DNA of 64,000 nt, taken from contig JAEZXR010000143.1 in the NCBI GenBank assembly GCA_023419605.1, positions 1 through 64,000 on the forward strand, given 5' to 3'. The DNA is from Bacillota bacterium (GTDB taxonomy: Bacteria > Bacillota > Clostridia > Acetivibrionales > JAEZXR01). Shown piece after piece: positions 26,506 to 34,590 of the stretch (its first letter is position 1; the number at the start of each line of letters is the position of its first letter). Both the position numbers and the translations under genes were made by a program. The notes under the pieces are model-generated. The model was not told the DNA's origin. It saw only the letters and a program-made list of their open reading frames with translations, and did not search any database.

Positions 26506-26638
26506 TTAAAGTCATCCTCATGAAACCCTCTTTATATTTTGACACTTTCAAGCAGATGTAAAAATTCTATACACTCACTGAAAAGTGTCTATGTTTATAT
26601 ATGGAAGTTTTTGCTATGCTGTAATCATACTGCGAAGC
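26506..26638. repeat. 130-bp dispersed repeat copy 2
   Basis: Aligns over its length with 21726-21858: shared TTTTTAAAGTCAT, CTATACACTCA, and TGTTTATATATGGAA then TTTTGCTATGCTGTAAT. The central palindrome has diverged. It ends about 40 bases before the oleate hydratase start, so it may carry or shape that gene's promoter. Confidence 0.65.
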
Positions 26639-26680
26639 AACAGATCATAAGGAAATATTTTAGAAAGGTGGGTACATAGC

Positions 26681-28366
26681 ATGATTAACTATCAAAGAGT
26701 CAACACTCTGGCACCGCAAGATATCGAGAAAAGAAACGCCTATCTCATCGGCGGGGGCATCGCTTCTCTGGCGGCAGCAGCATTCTTAATCAGAGACGGG
26801 CATATGCCGGCACAAAACATCCATATATTGGAGGAATCCGATGTCGTCGGCGGCAGCATGGATGGCGCAGGCGATGCGGAAAAAGGTTACATCATCCGCG
26901 GTGGAAGAGAATTGGAAGAGCATTATGAATGCACCTGGGATCTCTATGGCTTTATACCCTCGTTAAACAACCCGAATCGAACCGTTCTGGATGAATTTAG
27001 AAAATTAAACATTGAAGAGCCCATTGAATCCCACTGCCGCCTGGTGGAAAAGTGCGGACAAAAGGCGGATTTTTCTTCTCTCGGCTTAAGCATTGACGAT
27101 ATAGCCTCCCTCACCAAACTGGTGCTTGCAAGCGATGATTCCCTTGGGGGTCTCCGGGTCCAGGATTGGTTTAAACCCTCCTTCTTTGAAACAAACTTCT
27201 GGTATTTCTGGCGCTCCATGTTTGCCTTTGAAAACTGGCACAGCGTTTTGGAGGTAAAACGGTATATGGTTCGTTTCATGCACCTGCTTCCCGGCATGAA
27301 CCAGTTAAAAGGCATTCTCCATACCGAATACAACCAGTATGATTCCATGGTCCTCCCGCTGTTAAAGTGGCTGGAAGCACAGGGTGTGCAGATGGAAAAG
27401 GACACGCAGGTCGTAGACCTGGATATTGATATAAAGGATGACAAAAAAACCGTAACAGGCATTCATTTTGTCCGCAGTGGAAAAGAGGAAAAAATAACAA
27501 CTTCAGAAAAAGACCTGGTTTTCTTCACTAACGGTTCCATGACTGAAAACTCTACCCTCGGCAGCATGAATGCCCCCGCTGTACTAAATCGCTCCAAAGA
27601 CAACCGAGGCTGTTGGACCCTCTGGGAAAAAGTTGCGGGCAAGCATCCTGATTTTGGTCGCCCCTCGGTTTTCGCAGACCATATTGATGAAACGAAGTGG
27701 CTTTCATTTACCGTAACTATCAAAGATGATCCGACATTGTTCAACTATTTGAAGGAGTTTACCGGCAGTGCCCCTGGTATGGGCGGTGTCGTAACCATTA
27801 AAGACTCCAGCTGGCTCATGTCCTGGACAACGTCCAGGCAGCCCCACTTCATCAACCAGCCTGAAAATGTTCAAGTACTGTGGGCTTACGGCCTGTTCCC
27901 CGATAAGGAAGGAGACTTCATCAAGAAGAAGATGTCCGACTGTACCGGTGCCGAGCTGTTCTCCGAACTGCTGTACCACATGGGCTTTGAAAAGCAGATT
28001 CCTTCCCTGCTGAAATCTGCAAATGTTATTCCGTGTATGATGCCCTATATCACCAGCCAGTTTATGCCGAGAGTAAAGGGTGACCGTCCTGACGTGGTAC
28101 CGGAAGGCTCCACCAATCTGGCATTTTTGGGACAGTTTGCGGAGATTCCGAACGATTGCGTATTCACCGTAGAATATTCCGTTCGTTCTGCCATGATGGC
28201 TGTTTACACCCTGCTGCACCTTGACAAGGAGGTTATTCCCGTTTACGAAGGGCAGTATGACCTTCGCGTACTGCTGCGGGCTGGAAAAACCATGCTGGGA
28301 AACCGTGAAATCTCCATCGATAAGCTTCTTGGTAAATACCTTTTCCAACTGGGATTAATGAAATAG
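26681..28366 (+). CDS. ohyA: Oleate hydratase (MCRA family)
   Basis: 561 residues, the usual length of the myosin-cross-reactive-antigen family. The FAD-binding motif AYLIGGGIASLAAAAFLI lies at about 20-37. The family signatures GGSMDGAGDAEKGYIIRGGR and ELEEHYECTWDLY follow, with FWRSMFAFENWHSVLEVKRY further on. These flavoenzymes add water to the cis-9 double bond of oleate and linoleate, giving 10-hydroxy fatty acids, and are thought to detoxify unsaturated fatty acids or remodel membranes. It is single-gene, with ribosome site AGAAAGGTGGG and its own terminator. Whether the upstream repeat regulates it is unknown. Confidence 0.95.
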   Translation: MINYQRVNTLAPQDIEKRNAYLIGGGIASLAAAAFLIRDGHMPAQNIHILEESDVVGGSMDGAGDAEKGYIIRGGRELEEHYECTWDLYGFIPSLNNPNRTVLDEFRKLNIEEPIESHCRLVEKCGQKADFSSLGLSIDDIASLTKLVLASDDSLGGLRVQDWFKPSFFETNFWYFWRSMFAFENWHSVLEVKRYMVRFMHLLPGMNQLKGILHTEYNQYDSMVLPLLKWLEAQGVQMEKDTQVVDLDIDIKDDKKTVTGIHFVRSGKEEKITTSEKDLVFFTNGSMTENSTLGSMNAPAVLNRSKDNRGCWTLWEKVAGKHPDFGRPSVFADHIDETKWLSFTVTIKDDPTLFNYLKEFTGSAPGMGGVVTIKDSSWLMSWTTSRQPHFINQPENVQVLWAYGLFPDKEGDFIKKKMSDCTGAELFSELLYHMGFEKQIPSLLKSANVIPCMMPYITSQFMPRVKGDRPDVVPEGSTNLAFLGQFAEIPNDCVFTVEYSVRSAMMAVYTLLHLDKEVIPVYEGQYDLRVLLRAGKTMLGNREISIDKLLGKYLFQLGLMK

Positions 28367-28389
28367 AAAGGCTTACATAAATATAAATA

Positions 28390-28436
28390 CTATGGGTACC
28401 CTTCGCGGCAGATCATACCCTGAAGGGTACCCATAG
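28390..28436 (+). terminator. Terminator after oleate hydratase
   Basis: CTATGGGTACCCTTC (28390-28404) pairs perfectly with GAAGGGTACCCATAG (28422-28436). It is convergent with the cardiolipin synthase gene and could serve both strands. Confidence 0.75.
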
Positions 28437-28484
28437 CATTTACTTCATCCTCCGGTTTCTTCCATCCTGCTAATTTTCTCCGCT

Positions 28485-29948
28485 CTACATCAATGGCGAA
28501 AACAGGCGGCAAATCCCCTCTTCAAACTTAATTCGAAGGCTCCGGGAATCATACCATTCCCTGGTAACCAGTCTGCATATCTCCATATCCTTCTCAAAAG
28601 CGTCACAGCACTGTCGGGAGAAGTCCGTATCATATACAAAGGCATTCACCTCAAAATCCAGCAGGAAGCTCCGTATATCAATGTTTGTGGTACCTACGGA
28701 GGCAATTTTCCCATCCATCACTACCATTTTGGCATGTAGAAAACCCGGATACAGGTACACTTTGACTCCATAGCTCAACAAATCCTCGATGTAGGAAGTT
28801 GCCACCCGGTACACAAACCTTTTATCGGGGATACCGGGTAACATGACACGCACATCCACCCCTGACATGGCGGCCATTTGCAGCGCCTCCAGGAAGGGGT
28901 CGTCCGGTACGAAATAAGGAGACTGAATAAACAATTCCTTTCTGGCGGAATTGATCATTTTGATATACCCCCGCTTGATTTGCTCTCCGCTGGAATCAGG
29001 TCCGCTGGACACGATCTGCACCCCCGTCACTCCCTGCGGCTTCACCGGTGGGAAAAAGGACTCCACCACCTTCGTGTCGTCAAACCCTTTTTCCCTGGAC
29101 ACATAGTACCAGTCCATAATAAACCGCTCCTGTAGAAAATATACGGCTGTGCCTGTCAGTCTCAGGTGGGTATCCCGCCAGGGAGTCTTTCGTTTATGCA
29201 GCCCCATGTATTCATCGCCGATGTTGACTCCACCCACATATCCGATTTTTCCGTCAATGACAACGATCTTCCGGTGGTTCCGGTAATTCACCCGGAGATA
29301 GCTTCCCAGCCGTAAGGGAAAAAACCGGTAGACTTGTCCACCTGCCCGGATCAATCCTTTAAACATTCTAAACGGAGTCAGAATACTGCCCACATGATCA
29401 TAGAGGACACGCACCTTCACTCCCTGGGCAGCCTTTTTTTCCAGCAAGCTTACGATTTTTCTCCCGATATTGTCGTTGTTAATAATAAAATAGAGCATGT
29501 GAATGGTATCGGCTGCATTTTCGATATCCTGCATCAATGCCTCGTACTTGCTCTTTGCGTCTGTAAAGAGGATCAGGTCGTTATCCTGGGTATAGATGCT
29601 CCGGCTCATATTCAGGTGCATTCCGATGATGTCCCGGTATTGTTCCATATCCGGATCGGAAAATTCTATTTTCCGGTCATCCAGCAAATATTTCTGTTTG
29701 ACCAGCCACTCATTGTAGAAGGCGTCGTAAATCTTTTTCGCTTTGAACATCTTCTTTTTACTGAGCCGCAGGTTTCTCCCGAAAGCGAGGTATAAAATAA
29801 AGCCCACTACCGGCAGAAAGGTCAGGGTAAGAATCCATACCAACGCTGTCATGGGTTTCTTCCGTTCAATAAATACAGTAACAGCAACAAATATAAAATT
29901 CGCCACGGTAATAATTTCAAGAATCACAGGTAAAACTTTTGCATTCAC
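28485..29948 (-). CDS. cls: Cardiolipin synthase
   Basis: 487 residues. Two N-terminal membrane helices (about 8-27 and 37-57) are followed by two phospholipase-D HKD motifs, NHRKIVVIDGKIGYVGGVN (about 225-243) and HAKMVVMDGKIASVGTTNID (about 405-424). It condenses two phosphatidylglycerols to cardiolipin and glycerol at the membrane. The length and layout match ClsA-type enzymes. It is monocistronic, with a consensus promoter upstream. Confidence 0.95.
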   Translation of the reverse strand: MNAKVLPVILEIITVANFIFVAVTVFIERKKPMTALVWILTLTFLPVVGFILYLAFGRNLRLSKKKMFKAKKIYDAFYNEWLVKQKYLLDDRKIEFSDPDMEQYRDIIGMHLNMSRSIYTQDNDLILFTDAKSKYEALMQDIENAADTIHMLYFIINNDNIGRKIVSLLEKKAAQGVKVRVLYDHVGSILTPFRMFKGLIRAGGQVYRFFPLRLGSYLRVNYRNHRKIVVIDGKIGYVGGVNIGDEYMGLHKRKTPWRDTHLRLTGTAVYFLQERFIMDWYYVSREKGFDDTKVVESFFPPVKPQGVTGVQIVSSGPDSSGEQIKRGYIKMINSARKELFIQSPYFVPDDPFLEALQMAAMSGVDVRVMLPGIPDKRFVYRVATSYIEDLLSYGVKVYLYPGFLHAKMVVMDGKIASVGTTNIDIRSFLLDFEVNAFVYDTDFSRQCCDAFEKDMEICRLVTREWYDSRSLRIKFEEGICRLFSPLM

Positions 29949-29980
29949 AGCTTCATCTCCATCGTGTACTTTTCAAATCT

Positions 29981-30008
29981 ATAGTATCACACACTTTTGT
30001 ATTGTCAA
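29981..30008 (-). promoter_or_regulatory. Promoter of the cardiolipin synthase gene
   Basis: On the minus strand TTGACA (30008-30003), 16 bases, TACTAT (29986-29981), followed within 40 bases by the gene start. Confidence 0.65.
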
Positions 30009-30055
30009 TGTGTAAAAACATTCACAAAGATTCCTTCGGTTTGGCCTGCTATGCA

Positions 30056-30088
30056 AAAGAGCCCTCAAATCCACATTCGAAGGCTCTT
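30056..30088. terminator. Hairpin terminator downstream of the ABC exporter
   Basis: AAGAGCC (30057-30063) pairs with GGCTCTT (30082-30088), extended by CTC/GA pairing. It lies just beyond the stop of the last ABC gene on the minus strand. Confidence 0.5.
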
Positions 30089-30124
30089 GGCTCACTGAAA
30101 CCCTGCTTTGTACGGAATCCGCCC

Positions 30125-30928
30125 CTATACACGAAGATCCCTCTTTTTATAAAATACATATGTCGCACAAAGCATTGCAGCAATAATTATAATGGACAAA
30201 ATTACAAATACCGGGTCCAATCCTCCACCGTACATCATATTCTGGGCTTCGAAATATTTAAATGGAGTGATATATTTTAAACCCTCAAGCCTGCTGTTCA
30301 TATCAACGATTATGGATAGCAGGAAGGCAACCAGAAGCACTGTTGTAGCTGCTGAAGCAGAAACTTTCGGATTTTTGCTTACAGAAGCAATTCCCGTACC
30401 GACGAACAAAAACAGCAGCTGTAAAATAAACATACCCGCCATCAATATTTGGATATCGCCTGTTATTGCCTCTCCATTGCTGTACTTACCCACAATGGCA
30501 ATGGACAACACCAGGGTAACAATATTTAATATCACTATATTCGCCAGTGCTGCCAACAGCTTTGACGTTATGATGGTGGTCCTGGATACGGGTTTTACCA
30601 TTAAAAACTCGGCTGTTTTATCCCTCTCTTCCTTTGAAATGATATTGGCACCCAGCATGGAAGCATGTATAGTTACCATGATCAGCAGGTATAAAAAAAG
30701 CATTCCATAGAAACCACTGGCTTTTGTAACGTCAAGATTGCCAAACCCCAATATAGCCTTTAAGGTTTTCGGTATTTTATCCATAATTTCGGTTATGGAT
30801 TGGCCTGACCCGGAATAAGAAGAATACTTGCCCATTCCGGCAACAATCATGAATAACATGCCTATGCTCCATAAAATAAGTGATTTTCTATGGGCCTTCA
30901 TTTCTCTTATAAAAATATTCATAAGCAA
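30125..30928 (-). CDS. ABC-2 type transporter permease
   Basis: 267 residues with six hydrophobic segments. It begins REMKAHRKSLILWSIGMLFM, with the amphipathic N-terminal helix of ABC-2 exporters, and has the conserved SKEERDKTAEFLMVKPVSRTT cytoplasmic segment. Its sequence and layout parallel the adjacent permease, so the pair probably forms a heterodimeric channel with the upstream ATPase. The substrate (lipid, drug or peptide) is unknown. Confidence 0.88.
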   Translation of the reverse strand: MLMNIFIREMKAHRKSLILWSIGMLFMIVAGMGKYSSYSGSGQSITEIMDKIPKTLKAILGFGNLDVTKASGFYGMLFLYLLIMVTIHASMLGANIISKEERDKTAEFLMVKPVSRTTIITSKLLAALANIVILNIVTLVLSIAIVGKYSNGEAITGDIQILMAGMFILQLLFLFVGTGIASVSKNPKVSASAATTVLLVAFLLSIIVDMNSRLEGLKYITPFKYFEAQNMMYGGGLDPVFVILSIIIIAAMLCATYVFYKKRDLRV

Positions 30929-30949
30929 AACCTCCTTACTCTACACAGT

Positions 30950-31744
30950 TTAAACTGCATGGATGTCTTTTTTTACATACACCAGATAGCTGGCGGCAAT
31001 TGCGGCAATGATAAAAATGCTTCCAACAATAATGTAAGGAGTCTCATAGGACGCATTCTTTACAATGTAGGCCAGATCAAAATATTTAAATGGGGATATA
31101 TACCTTACCGCTTTATCGCCAATAACCGAGCCCAGCATGCTTATGATAAAAAACCCGAATACCGTACTAAGCGATATTGAAATCACCGATTTGATTTTTC
31201 CTGCAATCACCGAAACAATAACTCCCAGGGAGATAAACATCAGTTGAACAAAAGGCAATGTAGCGGAAATCATCAGGAAAATTTTCATGCTAAACTCAGA
31301 CTCTACAGTGAATGTCATGGGAACTGTTACCGCCAAATATATTATATTTGTAATCACCAGGGAAGCTGCCGCCGCCAGAAGCTTGCAGGTCAGGATCTTT
31401 TCACGGCTGACAGGCTTTGTCAATAAAAAGTCTGCCGTTTTTTCACGTACTTCCTTCGATACGATTGAAACTCCCAGGTTCATTGCCTGAATGGCTCCGC
31501 ACAAGACGATATATACAAATACAAAGGAATAAAAGCCCTCCAGTGTAGAGATGCTGTCGACATAGATGCTCAGAAGCTTTCTTACCACCTCCGGAAGGCT
31601 GCTGAGGACGCTTTTAAAGGCTTCAATATCACTGGAAAGTGCAGAAAAAAGGAATATATACATAACGGCCACCGCAGCCATGGAACATGCCCAAATAATC
31701 GTGGATTTCCGGTAAGCCTTTAACTCATGAAGAAATATATTCAT
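30950..31744 (-). CDS. ABC-2 type transporter permease (paralogue)
   Basis: 264 residues, six hydrophobic segments, with HELKAYRKSTIIWACSMAAV at the start and SKEVREKTADFLLTKPVSRE in the middle. Both align with the neighbouring permease, showing an old duplication. It begins 5 bases after the ATPase gene ends, so the three genes are one unit. Confidence 0.88.
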   Translation of the reverse strand: MNIFLHELKAYRKSTIIWACSMAAVAVMYIFLFSALSSDIEAFKSVLSSLPEVVRKLLSIYVDSISTLEGFYSFVFVYIVLCGAIQAMNLGVSIVSKEVREKTADFLLTKPVSREKILTCKLLAAAASLVITNIIYLAVTVPMTFTVESEFSMKIFLMISATLPFVQLMFISLGVIVSVIAGKIKSVISISLSTVFGFFIISMLGSVIGDKAVRYISPFKYFDLAYIVKNASYETPYIIVGSIFIIAAIAASYLVYVKKDIHAV

Positions 31745-31749
31745 ACCCC

Positions 31750-32634
31750 TCAGGCCTCCTTTTCATAATAGTGCATAAAGATTTCCTCAAGACTGGGCTC
31801 CTCGATCCAAACATTGGAGATCTCCACCTCTGAAATCTTTCTCATGATCAGATTGATATTGCCCCTGAATAAAAAGCTCACTGTGTTGCCCTTTATCTCC
31901 AGGCTGCTCACTCCCCCGATAGCAAAGTGGTTTTTGTCAATTCCCGACTTCAATTCAATCTTGAATTTTTTGTAGTTGTTTTCGGTTAAATTGCTCATCC
32001 TTTCCACTTTAATAATCTTGCCTTCTTTTATAATTGCGACGCGGCTGCACAATCTCTGTACCTCGCTTAAAATATGGGAAGACAGAAGAATGGTTGCTCC
32101 TTTTTTATTTTCTTCCAGCAACAAATCAAAAAACTTCTGCTGCATAAGGGGGTCAAGGCCGCTTGTAGGCTCATCGAGAATAATCAGCTTCGGTTCGTGC
32201 AGCAAGCCCTGGACGATGCCAACCTTCTTTTTATTCCCAAAGGATAAATCATCAATTTTCTTTTTGAGATCCAGGTCCATTACTTCCGCCAGCTCTTCGA
32301 TTCTTTTTCTGCAATCCTTCTTATAGAAGCTGGCTGAATATTTCAAAAGGTCCATGACTCTCATTTTATCGTAATAGAACACCTCAGACGGTAAATAGCC
32401 TACTTCCTTGGCAATTTTAGGGGCAAACTTTATACAGTCTTTTCCGAAAATCGTGGCACTTCCGCTGGTAGGGTAGATCAATGACAGCAGGGTCCGGATG
32501 GTGGTTGATTTTCCTGCGCCGTTTGGCCCGATAAATCCGAAAATCTCCCCTTCTTCCACGTTAAAGCTCACATCACTGATTCCCCTGGCCTTGCCGTAGT
32601 TTTTCGTCAGATTTTTGATTTCAATAACATTCAT
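31750..32634 (-). CDS. ABC transporter ATPase
   Basis: About 294 residues. Walker A GPNGAGKST (near residue 40), the LSFGNKKKVGIVQGLL signature region (LSFGN in place of LSGGQ, as in many ABC-2 exporters), Walker B LIILDEPTSGLDPL and H-loop LLSSHIL. The C-terminal 80 residues are the extension seen in exporter ATPases. I start it at ATG 32634, after a GGGGGG-type site; an open frame extends upstream but overlaps the TetR gene. It powers the two permeases. Confidence 0.93.
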   Translation of the reverse strand: MNVIEIKNLTKNYGKARGISDVSFNVEEGEIFGFIGPNGAGKSTTIRTLLSLIYPTSGSATIFGKDCIKFAPKIAKEVGYLPSEVFYYDKMRVMDLLKYSASFYKKDCRKRIEELAEVMDLDLKKKIDDLSFGNKKKVGIVQGLLHEPKLIILDEPTSGLDPLMQQKFFDLLLEENKKGATILLSSHILSEVQRLCSRVAIIKEGKIIKVERMSNLTENNYKKFKIELKSGIDKNHFAIGGVSSLEIKGNTVSFLFRGNINLIMRKISEVEISNVWIEEPSLEEIFMHYYEKEA

Positions 32635-32650
32635 TATAAAGCCCCCCTTT

Positions 32651-33274
32651 TTATTTATAGAAACACTTCTTAAACATCTGTAGATAAAGTTCCGCCTCAG
32701 CAAAAAGCTTTTCATAATCCAGCAGGTTTTCATGGCGCAATTTTGCTTTTGCCATTTCTTCCTTTGCAAATCCTTCAAAGGTCCATAGCACGGTTTTTAT
32801 GACTTTACCGACATCAATATCCTCTCTAAACTTTGAAGTATCAATCCCTTCAAAAGCTTTTCCCGCACTGCTCTCAATCATTTTTTCATTCCGCTGCACC
32901 ACGTCTTGGCCCACCTCGGGTGCATCTTCTAAATAGGCAACCTGGAGAAAGGTAAACATCTCCGGATGTTTATTTACGATCTCAAACTTAATCATCTGCA
33001 TTTGCCGCAAGCGTATAAAAAAGTCCTTTTCCTCCAGGTCTAATTTCTCGTAAAACTCACTCATAAGAAGCTCAATACAGTAATCGTACAAAAACAGGAA
33101 TAACTGCTTCTTATTTTTAAAATAGTGGAACAACACGCCCTTGGATATACCCGCTTCCTTAACAATCTCATTGGTAGAGGCGTCTTTATAGCCCTTTTGG
33201 GCAAACTCCTTCATAGCTGCATTCAGAATGCGCTCCTGCTTCTCCGGGTTCAGGTTTAAAAATTTTGAAAATAT
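32651..33274 (-). CDS. TetR-family repressor, probable AUA start
   Basis: About 207 residues if it begins at ATA 33274. The HTH is ASTNEIVKEAGISKGVLFHYF, followed by the usual ligand-binding helices. The first internal ATG (33214) would cut off IFSKFLNLNPEKQERILNAA, which belongs to the first helix of this YhgD-like group. No ATG, GTG or TTG lies between that region and the GGAGG at 33286-33282, whereas the ATA is exactly 7 bases from it. The gene precedes the ABC-exporter operon and is preceded by two matching palindromes around the promoter. It most likely represses itself and the exporter until a ligand binds. Confidence 0.75.
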   Translation of the reverse strand: MFSKFLNLNPEKQERILNAAMKEFAQKGYKDASTNEIVKEAGISKGVLFHYFKNKKQLFLFLYDYCIELLMSEFYEKLDLEEKDFFIRLRQMQMIKFEIVNKHPEMFTFLQVAYLEDAPEVGQDVVQRNEKMIESSAGKAFEGIDTSKFREDIDVGKVIKTVLWTFEGFAKEEMAKAKLRHENLLDYEKLFAEAELYLQMFKKCFYK

Positions 33275-33312
33275 AGTGTTGCCTCCTTCCTTGAACGGTA
33301 CCCAATATAGGA

Positions 33313-33362
33313 TTGACCACGTCGGTCAAACCCATTATAGCACCGCTGACCAGGCTGGTCAA
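33313..33362 (-). promoter_or_regulatory. TetR promoter with two palindromic operators
   Basis: On the minus strand the -35 TTGACC (33362-33357) and -10 TATAAT (33339-33334) are 17 bases apart. One palindrome, CTGACCAGGCTGGTCAA (33346-33362), covers the -35; another, TTGACCACGTCGGTCAA (33313-33329), covers the start site. Both have the form TTGACC-N5-GGTCAA. Confidence 0.8.
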
Positions 33363-33512
33363 TATCCTGTTAAAATATATTTTCCCCTGTCATCACCGAT
33401 TCAATTCCAATCCGTCCAGGCCTGGTACCAGGGCCCCTTCCCGGCTGCAATCAACCTTATTCACTCTACCGCCTCCTGTGACATATAATGGCGTATATGA
33501 GGAGGTATGCAC

Positions 33513-34448
33513 ATGCCTGAGATGGTTTCATTCATAAAGGACTTACTAATCCTTTACGCCACCGCGCTGGTGGGCTATATGGCAAAAAGGCACGGAATCC
33601 TGGGACGGCAGGCGGACCGGGCACTCACCCAGATCATCCTGTACATAACACTCCCAGCATTGATTCTCTACTCCATGGATATACCCTTTTCCACTGCCTA
33701 CCTGCTGGACTTCGCGATTCTGTCCTCCCTTTCAGCCTTTATTTTAGGCTGCGCCTGTGTTTTTGCCTTCTTCCTGGCACGAAAGGCAACCATGCCCATG
33801 GAACGCAAAGGGGTGTATCAGGGCATTCTTATTTTTGGCAACCAGGGCTTTCTAGGATATGCCGTATGCGGCTCTCTCCTTGGGAAAGAAGGCACCGTCT
33901 ACACGGCTGTATTTAATATTATCTACCTTATCCTGATCTGGACCTACGCTATTTATCTGGTGGCCCGGGGACGGCACAGCTTTTCACGGAAGCTTTTGCT
34001 ATTCAGCCCCGGTATACTGGCTACAGCCTGCGGAATGCTGATTTTTTTCCTTCCTGTAGGCTGGCCCGACATCGTTTCAAAGTTTCTTCAAAACCTGGGG
34101 ACTCCTACCCTGCCCTTGTCCATGCTCCTCATCGGGAGTATTATGGCAAACATAGAAAAAGAGGACTTAATCGCCATGTTTAAGTCCTCTTCCCTCTGGA
34201 TTTCTTCCGCTTTTAAATTGCTGGCTCTGCCCCTGCTTCTTCTGCCCTTTGCCTTTATTGATATTAAGTTCTCCCTGCTGGCGGTAGCCGTCCTGGTTAC
34301 GGGAATGCCCTCCGCCCCCACCATTCCCATTTATGCAGAAAAGTACGGTGCAGATGCCGCTTTCGGCTCCGCTGGTGTCTGTCTCTCCACGTTTTTGTCG
34401 GTCATTACGCTGCCCCTTTTGTATACGCTTCTGAGAGCTTTGAGTTAA
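33513..34448 (+). CDS. Auxin efflux carrier (AEC) family transporter
   Basis: About 311 residues, ten predicted helices, with the N-terminal ILYATALVGYMAKRHGIL and LTQIILYITLPALIL, the helix-1/helix-2 features of AEC proteins. In bacteria these move malate, malonate, lactate or amino acids. The second half ends GMPSAPTIPIYAEKYGAD, the usual family tail. I use ATG 33513 because GGAGG lies 7 bases before it; ATG 33507 is too close. Its closeness to pyruvate and malate genes hints at organic-acid transport only weakly. Confidence 0.9.
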   Translation: MPEMVSFIKDLLILYATALVGYMAKRHGILGRQADRALTQIILYITLPALILYSMDIPFSTAYLLDFAILSSLSAFILGCACVFAFFLARKATMPMERKGVYQGILIFGNQGFLGYAVCGSLLGKEGTVYTAVFNIIYLILIWTYAIYLVARGRHSFSRKLLLFSPGILATACGMLIFFLPVGWPDIVSKFLQNLGTPTLPLSMLLIGSIMANIEKEDLIAMFKSSSLWISSAFKLLALPLLLLPFAFIDIKFSLLAVAVLVTGMPSAPTIPIYAEKYGADAAFGSAGVCLSTFLSVITLPLLYTLLRALS

Positions 34449-34475
34449 TAAAAAAGGGTTGTCTATAAAAGAAAG

Positions 34476-34568
34476 CCTCCCTCCAAGAGGGAGGTGCCAG
34501 CGTAAGCTGACGGAGGGAGCCTACTCCCCCTATCACTTCGTGGCATCCCCCTCGAAAAGGGAGACTAA
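34476..34568 (+). repeat. GC-rich Firmicutes-type palindromic repeat, copy 1
   Basis: GCCTCCCTC.AAGAGGGAGGTG..AGCGTAAGCTGACGGAGGGAG: a hairpin (CCTCC/GGAGG) followed by an AGC/GCT stem, found again inverted at 45915-46020. Similar elements are widespread in intestinal and environmental Firmicutes genomes. It lies convergently between the AEC gene and PFOR and may act as a terminator for both. Confidence 0.65.
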
Positions 34569-34590
34569 AGGCCTGGCAAGATTGTATCCC

